Below are positions 29,405-36,409 of a stretch of 36,409 bases of DNA, piece after piece (the stretch's first letter is position 1; each line of letters begins with the position of its first letter). Below the pieces are notes generated by a model that did not search any database, was not told the DNA's origin, and saw nothing but the letters and a program-made list of their open reading frames with translations. The DNA comes from Calditrichaceae bacterium (GTDB lineage: Bacteria > Calditrichota > Calditrichia > RBG-13-44-9 > J075), in the NCBI GenBank assembly GCA_013360445.1, contig JABWBP010000085.1, positions 1 to 36,409 on the forward strand. Reading direction: 5' to 3'. A program made the position numbers and the translations under genes.

Positions 29405-29523
29405 GGAAAAATAAAACCGCCCCGCGGGGGAACTTTGCTACAACCAACGTCTTATCTGCCTTCTGCAAACTGGCAAAATAAGCCTTTGGGGTTACAGCAA
29501 GGCTATCCCCGGGGCGGTTCTCT
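29405..29523 (-). ncRNA. Candidate structured small RNA (rod-like inverted repeat)
   Basis: The two ends pair perfectly over 10 bp: AACCGCCCCG (29415-29424) with CGGGGCGGTT (29510-29519). Further in, TTGCTACAACC (29435-29445) pairs 9 of 11 with GGTTACAGCAA (29490-29500). CTTAT (29451-29455) then pairs with ATAAG (29478-29482), and TGCC (29457-29460) with GGCA (29472-29475). The result is a ~105-nt rod with internal loops. On the minus strand the closing stem is followed by TTTTATTTTT, like an intrinsic terminator, which suggests the strand. I could not match it to SRP RNA, 6S RNA, tRNA-Sec or a known riboswitch. A palindromic mobile repeat is the alternative. Confidence 0.45.
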
Positions 29524-29540
29524 ATTTGTTGCGAGCGCTA

Positions 29541-29671
29541 AGAAGCTGTTTTAAAAGTCTAAATTTCTACCACTAAGACACAAAGGCACCAAGTTTTCAT
29601 TAAGTTTTTCATGGTTTTTTGTGATTTCTTTGTGTCTTTGAGCCTTCGTGGTAACTTTTAAAACAGCTTCT
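29541..29671. repeat. Nested inverted repeat, copy 3
   Basis: The outer arms AGAAGCTGTTTTAAAAGT (29541-29558) and its exact reverse complement (29654-29671) match 18 of 18. Inside lie the inner arms TACCACTAAGACACAAAGGC then ACCAAG (29568-29593) and 29628-29653, with 20 of 26 matching. The inner words are an AT-richer relative of the CGCTAAGACGCAAAG family. The right inner arm abuts the right outer arm directly. The element lies downstream of the ferredoxin gene. Confidence 0.85.
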
Positions 29672-29729
29672 AAAACCTGAAAAATGTAAGCCTGCGAATG
29701 AAAGCTGCAAAAGCCGTTTCCAGGACCTG

Positions 29730-29957
29730 TTATTCCCCGTCGTCGCCGATGGATTCCGTGGGGCAGGAGTCCATGGCGTTGCGCATCGCCTGCAATTCGG
29801 CGTCATTTGCCGGCTGCTTGAAAATGTAGGAATGGTCTTCCCCTTCGCGAATGTTGTCCGGCGCTTCGGTGATGCACAACCCGCAGTTGTCGCAATTCAT
29901 GTCGATGTAGAATTTCCCCGGCGCGTTGTCAGCCCATTTTTCCGCTTTGTTGGCCAT
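29730..29957 (-). CDS. Single-cluster [4Fe-4S] ferredoxin
   Basis: A 75-aa acidic electron carrier. The Cys pattern Cys22-x2-Cys25-x2-Cys28 (NCDNCGLC), with a distant Cys65 before Pro (SCPTESI), supplies four ligands for one [4Fe-4S] cluster. The cysteine four residues after Cys28 in many ferredoxins is Ala here. A disulfide of the kind seen in Thermotoga and Pyrococcus ferredoxins is therefore absent. AAGGAG lies seven bases before the ATG. No redox partner gene is adjacent, and the nearest genes are the oxidase upstream on the map and a divergent M28 peptidase. Confidence 0.92.
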   Translation of the reverse strand: MANKAEKWADNAPGKFYIDMNCDNCGLCITEAPDNIREGEDHSYIFKQPANDAELQAMRNAMDSCPTESIGDDGE

Positions 29958-30286
29958 AGCAGGTCTCCTTTTTTTGATGAAGTGTTTGCGGATTCATTAG
30001 CATTATCCTTCTTACTCTCCCTCGACGCTCCAACATCGCGTTTTTTTGGCTCCCAAACCATGAGATTGATCAGCCCGGAATATGATTTTGGTCAGTTTTC
30101 CGGCTACCAAAGGCGATTTTTTTCGCCGGGTGCGCCGCGGGGTGAAGAAAATTTGCCCCCGAGAAACTTCTTGCCGGAAATTCCCGTGATTTGAACGCGC
30201 CGTTTTAGCGGCGATTCTCGTTGTTTGCTATTTGCCGGTAAATCGCTAAACTTCCCCTGCAACGATATGCAAAGCGGAGAAAAAAG
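29958..30286. other. Divergent intergenic region, nothing specific recognised
   Basis: This 329-bp gap lies between the divergent ferredoxin and M28 genes. Only a weak hairpin CGCCG-TTTTAG-CGGCG near 30200 stands out. I found no convincing promoter, RNA gene or word-repeat element in it. Confidence 0.4.
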
Positions 30287-32650
30287 ATGCGAATTTCCTC
30301 TCGTGGCTCCTTTGAATCTTTGCGCTTTTGCGGCGCTTTTCAAACGCCTTTCAAGATTTTATTCATCCTGGTGGCGCTGCTGCCCCTCTTTGCCCCGGCG
30401 CAGCGCGAACCTTTCAACGCCGACAGCGCCTATGCGGCCGTGGAGCACCTCTGCGTGGCCATCGGGCCCCGGCCCATGGGGTCGCAAAACGAGCGCCGGG
30501 CTTTGCAGTGGGCGGTGGATGAGTTCGATCGCTTCGGCGCGGATACGGCCTACGTAATGCCCATGCTGCAGGCGCAGGATGACATCAACACCCGCAGCGG
30601 CGTGGCGGTGGGGATTTTTCGCGGGGAGCGCGACTCTACCATCGTGGTGGGGGCGCACATCGACTCCGACCGCCGCGACAATCCCGGGGCCAGCGACAAC
30701 GCCTCCGGAACCGGCTGCATTATGGAACTGGCGCGTATCTGGGCGCAAAGCCCCCGGCGTTATACGCTTCTGTTCGCTGCTTTCGGCGGGGAAGAGGCCG
30801 GGTCGGAAGGTTCCGCATACTTTGTCGAGCATTACCCGGATATCGAGAAGGTCGCCTTGATGTTGAATATCGACATGGCGGGCAGCGAAGGCTGGCTGAT
30901 CCCTTTCATCGATGCAGACGCCCGGCAGGCTCCCCGCTGGCTGGTGGAAGATTCTTACGCCATCGACCGGGCGTTAGGGTACAATGATCTGGAATATCCC
31001 ACCCATTTTTTCTCGCTGAACGGGCTGTTCCCGGGGGGAGCCGCCGGCTCCGACCACACTCCCTTCATGGATAAAAACATTCCTGCAATCGATTTCACCG
31101 CCGGAATCAACATCGACCCCATCCACACCCCGCGGGACCGCCTCCAGTTTCTCAGCAAACCCATGTTAGCGCGCAGCGGGCGGTTAGTGGATGAGCTGAT
31201 CGCCAAATACCAGGCGCAGGGGATTCCCGCGGAAAAAGAAGGCCATTATATGCTCTGGGAAGTTTTAGGCGGGCGGTTCTACGTTCCCAACTGGCTGATT
31301 ATCACGCTGGATATTCTGGCGCTGGCGCTGGGGGTCGCCGCCCTGCTGCAGCTCCGCAAGCACCGCTGGCAAATCGAAAAAAGCGCCCGGGCGCGCTTCC
31401 CGGGGCTTAAAATAATCGTTCTGATGATCGTAATCGCAGTTTTCACCCAGTTGGGAGAGGCGGGAATGCAACTGCTGAAAGGGTTGCGCTACCCCTGGTT
31501 TACCCACCTGAATGAATACCTCCGTTTTGCGGCGCTCTGGGCGCTGGCGGGGGTTTGGGTCGCCGGGCAATTGACCCGCTTCTGGCGTTTTAGCCCGGAT
31601 CCTTATCCGTACGCCCGGCAGGCGGTCATTTTATTAATTCTGTTCATCATCGTATTCGGCATTGCCAGCCCCCGGGTGGCGCTCTATCCCGCCCTTACCC
31701 TGTTGCTGTTTGCCCTGGCGATCAATCTTTCCAATCCCTTTTTGAAAATCCTGCTCGCGCTGCTGGCGCCCCTGCCGATGCTGCGCTTGATGTTCATGGA
31801 AACCCTGCCGCTCTTTGCCCGCACCTTCACGGAGGGCGGCTTTATGGTGAGCGGGTTCATCCGCTCCTTTCTGTACAGCGCCGCGATTACCCTGGTGATG
31901 GTGATGTGGCTCCTGCCGGGGTTATTCATCTTTGCTTACACTTTTGCAGCGACGCCGCGCATGCGGGCGTTGGGGGCCTTTTTCCGCAAGCCGGCCGTTG
32001 GCCTGCTGATACTATTGATGGTGGTTGGCTACGGCGGGTACGTGTATTCTTTGCCGGCTTACAGCGCCAAATGGCGGGCAGGAATTTTAGCGGAAGCGAA
32101 GTATGACCTTCGCAGCGGGGAGAGCAAATTCACCGTGCAAGGCAACGAATTTCTCCGCGACGTGTCGGTAACAGCGGATACGTTAAGCCGGTCTTATAAC
32201 GCCGCGATTCTGAAAGACGAATTACCGTTGCAATTTCAGGCCGACTGGTTTTCTGTGGAAGGGGTCGAAACCGTGCAAAAGGGGGAATGTGACACCGTCG
32301 CGCTCGATTGGACATTCATCAGCGCCCGGCCCTGGTACCGCGCCACGATAACCCTGGCGCTGGATTCCCTGCAGATCGATTCCCTCTCCAGCGAGCTGAA
32401 CCACCGCAAATCCAGGGGGAAAGTGGTCTTTCGCTGGAGCGCCGAACCGCCGGATACCCTGCATCTTGCCGCTGCCCTGATTGTTCCGCCGGGCCGAAAA
32501 CTGATTCGTTCTGTGGAGGCCGTTTACCCGGAAACGCCGTTCCCGGTAAGCGTCGCCGCCGCTTACGCCGATGCGGTTTCCCGCACCGTGGTAACCCGCC
32601 GCGATACCCTGTCGCTGGCGCCGGAAGCGGCTTCCGGCAACGGGGAATGA
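30287..32650 (+). CDS. M28-family metallopeptidase fused to multi-span membrane domain
   Basis: A 787-aa protein. An N-terminal signal/anchor (ILFILVALLPLFAPA) is followed by an M28 aminopeptidase-type domain. All di-zinc residues are visible: His124 (GAHIDSD), Asp137 (GASDNASG), Glu169/Glu170 (GGEEAG), Asp196 (NIDMAG) and His257 (SDHTPF). From about residue 325 there are roughly eight TM segments (WLIITLDILALALGVAALLQ and others), then an extracytoplasmic domain of ~190 aa at the C-terminus. The layout resembles ERMP1/Fxna-like M28 proteins. The substrate is unknown. The ATG has GGAG seven bases upstream. It is convergent with the helicase gene. Confidence 0.9.
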   Translation: MRISSRGSFESLRFCGAFQTPFKILFILVALLPLFAPAQREPFNADSAYAAVEHLCVAIGPRPMGSQNERRALQWAVDEFDRFGADTAYVMPMLQAQDDINTRSGVAVGIFRGERDSTIVVGAHIDSDRRDNPGASDNASGTGCIMELARIWAQSPRRYTLLFAAFGGEEAGSEGSAYFVEHYPDIEKVALMLNIDMAGSEGWLIPFIDADARQAPRWLVEDSYAIDRALGYNDLEYPTHFFSLNGLFPGGAAGSDHTPFMDKNIPAIDFTAGINIDPIHTPRDRLQFLSKPMLARSGRLVDELIAKYQAQGIPAEKEGHYMLWEVLGGRFYVPNWLIITLDILALALGVAALLQLRKHRWQIEKSARARFPGLKIIVLMIVIAVFTQLGEAGMQLLKGLRYPWFTHLNEYLRFAALWALAGVWVAGQLTRFWRFSPDPYPYARQAVILLILFIIVFGIASPRVALYPALTLLLFALAINLSNPFLKILLALLAPLPMLRLMFMETLPLFARTFTEGGFMVSGFIRSFLYSAAITLVMVMWLLPGLFIFAYTFAATPRMRALGAFFRKPAVGLLILLMVVGYGGYVYSLPAYSAKWRAGILAEAKYDLRSGESKFTVQGNEFLRDVSVTADTLSRSYNAAILKDELPLQFQADWFSVEGVETVQKGECDTVALDWTFISARPWYRATITLALDSLQIDSLSSELNHRKSRGKVVFRWSAEPPDTLHLAAALIVPPGRKLIRSVEAVYPETPFPVSVAAAYADAVSRTVVTRRDTLSLAPEAASGNGE

Positions 32651-32707
32651 AACCCGGTGAATCACGCCTCACCGCTCCTGAAAATCTCGCAGGGAGCACA
32701 TGCTTTT

Positions 32708-32743
32708 GCTGACCGCTGAAGGCTGAAAGCTGACCGCTTAAAA
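32708..32743. repeat. Word repeat abutting the helicase stop
   Basis: GCTGACCGCT occurs twice (32708-32717 and 32729-32738), separated by GAAGGCTGAAA, giving a GCTGA-based quasi-periodic array. On the minus strand it reads TTTTAAGCGGTCAGC, so the helicase stop codon TAA (32738-32740 on the plus strand) is at its very edge. There is no inverted arm nearby. Confidence 0.65.
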
Positions 32744-34288
32744 CGATTTCCCACGCTGCTTATTCTGCCGGTGGGAGCCTCGCTCGGTTTTACCCCGTTT
32801 CCGAAAAGCCGGTTGATCGTCGAAAGAGCGCCCGGCGCTGAATTTTCCTTTGCGATGGCCGCCGAACCTTTTCTTGCGGTTGGCCTCCAGCCTGCCCCAA
32901 TGGGCTTCCCGGGTTAACAATTTATCCACCCGCTTAGGGTTCAGCCCGATAAATTCCGGCCCGCTGGCTGTTTCCCGGCTCATCAACAGGGCCAGGGCTT
33001 TATTGGCAATTTCGATGACTTCCATCTCATTTTCCAGCTCCAGCAATACTTCCGTGGCGTGGTCTTCTAAGGGCTGGGAGCGCAGGGAATTGATCAATTT
33101 GTTGATATTGGCGCGGTTCATTTCCCGCAGGGTGGGAATAAATTGCGGTTGAATATCCCCCACCCTTTTCTGAATGCGCTGAATGTCGCGCAATTCGTGG
33201 GGCGTTACCAAGGTGATGGCCATGCCCTTTTTGCCGGCGCGCCCGGTTCTGCCGATGCGGTGAACGTAACTGTCCGGGTCGAAGGGAATGTGATAATTGA
33301 AAACGTGGGTTACGTCCAACACGTCTAAGCCGCGGGCGGCCACGTCGGTAGCGATGAGGATGTGCAGCGCGCCGGAGCGGAAACTTTTCAGCACCTGCTC
33401 GCGCTGGCGCTGCACCATGTCGCCGTGCAATCCCTTGGCTAAAAAGCCCCGCGCCTCCAACATGGCGCTCAGGCGGTCTACCTCGCTCTTGGTGCGGCAA
33501 AACAGAAGCGCTTTTTGCGGCTCCATGCTGTCGATCAGCCGGATGGTGGCGTCATCGCGTTCGTGCTCTTCGATGACGTAATACTGTTGGGTAATTTCCT
33601 GGCTGGTGACCGCGGCGCTGCTCGTGCTTACGAATACCGGGCTGGAGAGAATCTTGTCCGCTAATTTTCGAATCGGCGCCGGGATGGTGGCGGAAAACAG
33701 CAGGGTTTGCCGTTTTGGGGGGAGATATTGGAAAATTTCTTCGATATCATCCAAAAATCCCATATCCAGCATTTCATCGGCTTCATCGATGACCACGATA
33801 GTGGGTTGAAAATTTTTGATCCGCCCGGAGGAGAGCAGATCCAATAATCGCCCCGGGGTGGCTACCAGCACCTGGGCGCCGCGGCGGATTCGCTCCAATT
33901 GCCGGTCGTACGACTGCCCGCCGTACACCGCCACGGTTTGAATATTTTCGAACTTCCCTAAACGGTAAAGCTCGTCGCTGATCTGGTTGGCCAGCTCCCG
34001 GGTGGGGGCGATGACCAGTATTTCGATATTTCCGTTATGCTGTACCGCATTCATGGCCGGGAGGCCGAAGGCCGCGGTTTTGCCGGTGCCGGTTTGCGCC
34101 TGCCCGATCATGTCCGCGCCGGATAAAATAATCGGAATCGCTTCCTGCTGGATCGGGCTGGGGGTTATAAAACCCGCCGCCTTCACCCCTTTTAGAAGGC
34201 TCTCTTTCAGGCCGAATTCTTCGAACGCCCGGTCATTTTTCGTTTCTTGCAACTGCATTTCCTTTTTCATCAAAGGTGTCTCTTTCAT
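32738..34288 (-). CDS. DEAD-box ATP-dependent RNA helicase
   Basis: A 516-aa RNA helicase. It has the Q motif PSPIQQEAIP (43-52), Walker A AQTGTGKT (64-71), DEAD in VIDEADEMLDMGFL, SAT in LLFSATIPAP, motif V ATDVAARGLDVLDV and motif VI HRIGRTGRAGKKG. The C-terminal ~65 residues (HRKGKFSAGRSFDDQPAFRK onward) form a basic Arg/Gly/Lys tail that probably binds RNA. The length and tail are those of CsdA/DeaD- or RhlE/CshA-type helicases used in ribosome assembly and mRNA decay, often induced by cold. The start choice is uncertain: three nearby ATGs exist and none has a strong ribosome site. The stop codon lies at the edge of a word repeat. Confidence 0.95.
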   Translation of the reverse strand: MKETPLMKKEMQLQETKNDRAFEEFGLKESLLKGVKAAGFITPSPIQQEAIPIILSGADMIGQAQTGTGKTAAFGLPAMNAVQHNGNIEILVIAPTRELANQISDELYRLGKFENIQTVAVYGGQSYDRQLERIRRGAQVLVATPGRLLDLLSSGRIKNFQPTIVVIDEADEMLDMGFLDDIEEIFQYLPPKRQTLLFSATIPAPIRKLADKILSSPVFVSTSSAAVTSQEITQQYYVIEEHERDDATIRLIDSMEPQKALLFCRTKSEVDRLSAMLEARGFLAKGLHGDMVQRQREQVLKSFRSGALHILIATDVAARGLDVLDVTHVFNYHIPFDPDSYVHRIGRTGRAGKKGMAITLVTPHELRDIQRIQKRVGDIQPQFIPTLREMNRANINKLINSLRSQPLEDHATEVLLELENEMEVIEIANKALALLMSRETASGPEFIGLNPKRVDKLLTREAHWGRLEANRKKRFGGHRKGKFSAGRSFDDQPAFRKRGKTERGSHRQNKQRGKSF

Positions 34289-34494
34289 GGTTCTTATATG
34301 ATTGTGCGATTCGCATCGCGCGTTGTTTATTCATTTTGCTTTGCCGCGGCTTCTCGAGCGGCAAAGGGAATCCATCTTTGCTGAGTCTGCTGAAGAAGGG
34401 CAACAAATTGGCGCTAATGTAACATTGGCCGGAGAGGATACCTATAGATATTTATCTTTAGCGGTTTAAATCAATTTGCACTTTACCTGAGGCT

Positions 34495-35475
34495 TCATAA
34501 CCGATCCAAAACCTCCGCCATCCGTTTCCGCTGCGCCGCCTCCGGCAGCCTGCCGAAACCGGCCCGGATGTTATCCTGCATGTGCCGGGGATTGCCGGTG
34601 CCGGGAATTACGCAGGTCACTGCCGGGTGGCCTAACAAATATTTCAGGAAGAATTGCCCCCAACTGGCGCAGTCGAATTCCTGCGCCCACTCCGGCAGGG
34701 CTTTCCCGCGCACCCGCGCAAAGAGGGAGCCGCCTTCGTAGGGGCGATTGATCAGCACGGCGATTCCCCGGTCCTGCGCCAGGGGGAGCAAACGCTCCTC
34801 CGCGCGGCGCTCTTCCATCGAGTAGGGAATTTGAATGAAATCCGGTTTTTCCGCTTCCATGATCCGGGATATTTCCGCAAACGTGCCCGCGGTGTAGTGG
34901 GTAATGCCCCAGTAGCGGATGTCGCCTGCCGCTTTCATCTCCCGCAAGGTTTGGAGGTGGATTTTCCAGTCCACCAGGTTGTGGATTTGCATTAAATCCA
35001 TGCGCGAGCGCCGCATCAGCCGGAAAGATTGCGCCATTTGCTCTTTTCCGGCTTCCTCGCCGCTGGTCCAAACTTTCGTCGCCATGAACAACTCTGCATT
35101 GATGCCTAACTCTTCAGTCAATTCTCCCGTCGCCGCTTCCGAACGCCCGTACATGGGGGAGGAGTCGATCACCCGCCCGCCGTTCTCGAACAGGATGGCG
35201 AGCACGGATTTCAGGCGTTGCCGGGTTTCTTCATCGAGGCGTTCATCAAAGGTCTGCCAGGTGCCCAGGCCGATTACCGGCAATTTTTCCCCTCCCGAGG
35301 GAATGATTCGGGTGATCATACGGGGTTTGCTTTCCGCTTCCTGCCCGATGGCTTTGCTCCCGAACGCCGCCATTCCCACCATGCCTAACCATCCTAAAAA
35401 ACGCCGGCGCGACATCGCGCCGGGCGCAGGATAATCCAGATAGTCTGTCCAATTTGTGGAAATCAAACGATTCAT
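34495..35475 (-). CDS. Aldo/keto reductase with Tat signal
   Basis: A 326-aa NAD(P)H-dependent aldo/keto reductase. The catalytic tetrad is complete: Asp104 and Tyr109 (DSSPMYG), Lys134 (ATKVW) and His165 (QIHNLVDW). The N-terminus carries MSRRRFLGWLGMVGMAAFG (21-39), a twin-arginine export signal, so the folded enzyme is predicted to act outside the cytoplasm. The ATG at 35475 is chosen because it leaves a short N-region. A further upstream ATG at 35562 would run through a palindromic repeat and is unlikely. The ribosome site is weak. The substrate is unknown. The GTWQTF entry suggests it belongs among general oxidoreductases annotated as Tas-like. Confidence 0.85.
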   Translation of the reverse strand: MNRLISTNWTDYLDYPAPGAMSRRRFLGWLGMVGMAAFGSKAIGQEAESKPRMITRIIPSGGEKLPVIGLGTWQTFDERLDEETRQRLKSVLAILFENGGRVIDSSPMYGRSEAATGELTEELGINAELFMATKVWTSGEEAGKEQMAQSFRLMRRSRMDLMQIHNLVDWKIHLQTLREMKAAGDIRYWGITHYTAGTFAEISRIMEAEKPDFIQIPYSMEERRAEERLLPLAQDRGIAVLINRPYEGGSLFARVRGKALPEWAQEFDCASWGQFFLKYLLGHPAVTCVIPGTGNPRHMQDNIRAGFGRLPEAAQRKRMAEVLDRL

Positions 35476-35502
35476 TGCTTTTGTGAAGGTTAAATATTTT
35501 GC

Positions 35503-35543
35503 GTAGAGACGTAACGTAGAGACGTAACATGTTACGTCTCTAC
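35503..35543. repeat. 28-bp perfect palindrome plus tandem half-copy
   Basis: GTAGAGACGTAAC occurs at 35503-35515 and again at 35516-35528. The second copy runs directly into its own reverse complement to make a perfect 28-bp palindrome centred on CATG (35516-35543). I recall near-identical GTAGAGACGT ... ACGTCTCTAC palindromes dispersed in many unrelated bacterial genomes. It lies upstream of the aldo/keto reductase gene and could affect its transcription. Confidence 0.85.
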
Positions 35544-35577
35544 GGTCTGCAATCGGGGTCAAACCGGGTGGATGATG

Positions 35578-35892
35578 TTATTTGAAGGGGAAAAAGGGAA
35601 CCTTCATTTGACCTTCCTTCTTCAACTGTTGGCTGAAGGTCTCCCACTTCATAAAGAAGAACAGTAGAAAAATAACGAAGCCGATAAATAAGCCGATCAC
35701 GTACCAGGCGAACGCCGCCGGGCACTGGAGGAACTGGTCTTTGATAAAGGTAATCACCACCCCGGCGACCAGGATTGCCACCAACGCTGCCAATTCCGCG
35801 GCATCCGGTTTAGGATCGCGGCGAATCGCCCAGTGAAACACGTAGCCTAAAATGACTCCTAACAAACCTGCGGCAATACAGAAAACTACCAT
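35578..35892 (-). CDS. Small three-span membrane protein
   Basis: A 104-aa hydrophobic protein. Three TM segments are apparent: MVVFCIAAGLLGVILGYVFH (1-20), AALVAILVAGVVITFI (about 35-50) and WYVIGLFIGFVIFLLFFFM (about 63-81). A short basic C-terminal tail (KWETFSQQLKKEGQ) follows. I do not recognise the family. The ribosome site AGGAGG lies five bases before the ATG, among the best in the window, which supports a real gene. It precedes the aldo/keto reductase gene on the same strand, with a palindromic repeat between. Confidence 0.75.
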   Translation of the reverse strand: MVVFCIAAGLLGVILGYVFHWAIRRDPKPDAAELAALVAILVAGVVITFIKDQFLQCPAAFAWYVIGLFIGFVIFLLFFFMKWETFSQQLKKEGQMKVPFFPFK

Positions 35893-36122
35893 AACGGCCT
35901 CCTGTGATTAGTATGGGTAACAAAGAACATTCTTTAGCGCCTTCTCCAACAAGGAGAAACACTTGCGGAAGATGAGTTTTGCAAACGCGGCAATTTAACG
36001 GTTCCACAGCATTTATGCAAATTCGGCGGGATGAATTCTGCAAAAACCAACAGAAGTATTGGCCGGCAGTGAGATACCTTTCATCAGCCCCCGGGCCGGT
36101 TGGATATTCTTTCCCAAAAAAG

Positions 36123-36152
36123 AAGGGTTACGGCAAATGCGCCGTAACCCTT
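36123..36152 (-). terminator. Intrinsic terminator after tRNA-Phe
   Basis: A perfect 12-bp stem AAGGGTTACGGC / GCCGTAACCCTT with a 6-nt loop is followed on the minus strand by CTTTTTT. It lies immediately downstream of the tRNA gene and is the clearest rho-independent terminator in the window. Confidence 0.9.
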
Positions 36153-36159
36153 TGCTTTC

Positions 36160-36235
<76 letters not shown>

Positions 36236-36253
36236 ATATCAAAATCGGCTGGG

Positions 36254-36283
36254 AATATAACATTCCCTTTCCCGCTAAATCAA
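36254..36283 (-). promoter_or_regulatory. Promoter for tRNA-Phe
   Basis: On the minus strand TTGATT (36283-36278), an 18-bp spacer and TATATT (36259-36254) lie just upstream of the tRNA. The predicted start is about ten bases before the mature 5' end. Position and sequence fit a sigma70-type stable-RNA promoter, with GGGAAAGGGAATG in the spacer. Confidence 0.7.
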
Positions 36284-36409
36284 GGCATTTTTTGTACGGC
36301 CGGGGCTAATTTACAAGTTCCCCATCCTCTTCCTGAAAGTCTGGTTTTTTATGCAAGCAGTTAATTGCGAGCTGTCGCTGGTGGGGGGGGTCAACAGACA
36401 ATACTCCCC

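Larger units (their letters stand above)
29145..29729. other. 585-bp gene-free gap with a rod-like inverted repeat and a nested repeat
   Basis: I see no credible protein gene. The gap contains the candidate small RNA at 29405-29523 and the nested inverted repeat at 29541-29671. The stretch 29145-29400 shows nothing recognisable apart from the AT-rich region directly upstream of the oxidase gene. Confidence 0.65.

Noticed and set aside
29284-29481. 65-aa plus-strand open frame
   Set aside because: It runs into the rod-like inverted repeat, has no ribosome site and no recognisable protein pattern.
29405-29523. SRP RNA, 6S RNA, tRNA-Sec or integron attC at the rod-like element
   Set aside because: No GGAA-type SRP apical motif, no 6S-like size or open central bubble, no TCA anticodon arm, and no GTTRRRY/RYYYAAC core sites at the ends.
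35476-35562. Upstream extension of the aldo/keto reductase
   Set aside because: The 29 extra codons are translated through a palindromic repeat and would bury the Tat signal far from the N-terminus.

Overview
The window is about 36.4 kb of bacterial chromosome with moderately high GC. It carries 21 convincing protein genes and one tRNA-Phe at the right end. I see no transposase, phage gene or CRISPR array. The best taxonomic clue is the C-terminal domain of the secreted beta-propeller protein at 25.9-27.5 kb (QNYPNPFN, then KVYNILGQEVATLV, ending in KKLLLIK). This is the type IX-like sorting domain common in the FCB superphylum and in Calditrichota/KSB1/Ignavibacteria-like lineages. Mannosylglycerate synthesis (mpgS/mpgP) is typical of thermophilic or salt-stressed organisms. 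The class II (B12-dependent) ribonucleotide reductase and SelB suit an organism that lives with little or variable oxygen. The lineage assignment is inference.

Layout. 0.16-2.2 kb: ligA (+), convergent with an MFS transporter. 2.3-9.3 kb (-): MFS transporter, mannosyl-3-phosphoglycerate phosphatase, mannosyl-3-phosphoglycerate synthase (4-bp overlap with the phosphatase) and a GH38 alpha-mannosidase-like enzyme. Together these look like a locus for making and possibly turning over or moving mannosylglycerate. 9.6-14 kb (-): a SAM methyltransferase, then selB directly downstream of a HupR/HoxA-like sigma54 response regulator. 14.2-16.8 kb (+): a YfhO-family membrane protein. 16.8-21.2 kb (-): a nucleotidyltransferase-fold protein, a solo glucuronyl C5-epimerase C-terminal domain protein, a UbiB/AarF kinase-like protein and a phasin-like protein. 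21.6-24.4 kb (+): nrdJ. 24.5-30 kb (-): a DUF547 protein, a short TPR-like protein, a two-gene operon of a copper-radical (galactose oxidase-like) enzyme and a secreted propeller, and a [4Fe-4S] ferredoxin. 30.3-32.7 kb (+): an M28 peptidase fused to a multi-span membrane domain. 32.7-36.2 kb (-): a DEAD-box helicase, a Tat-exported aldo/keto reductase, a small membrane protein, and tRNA-Phe with its promoter and terminator.

The most unusual content is in the gaps between genes. At least eight gaps carry hairpins or arrays built from short, quasi-periodic 'words' such as AAGTGAG, CGCTAAGACGCAAAG, GCGCATAGCGCAGAG, CACTAAGACACAAAG and GCTGACCGCTGA. Several of these supply, or start exactly at, the stop codon of the neighbouring gene (ligA, MFS, GH38, phasin, helicase). 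Three are 'nesting dolls': a word hairpin, intact or decayed, inside a second inverted repeat of unrelated sequence. A separate rod-shaped inverted repeat at 29.4-29.5 kb looks like a minus-strand small RNA ending in a T-tract. Leucine TTA codons in several genes are almost always followed by G, which is a second genome-wide-looking signature.
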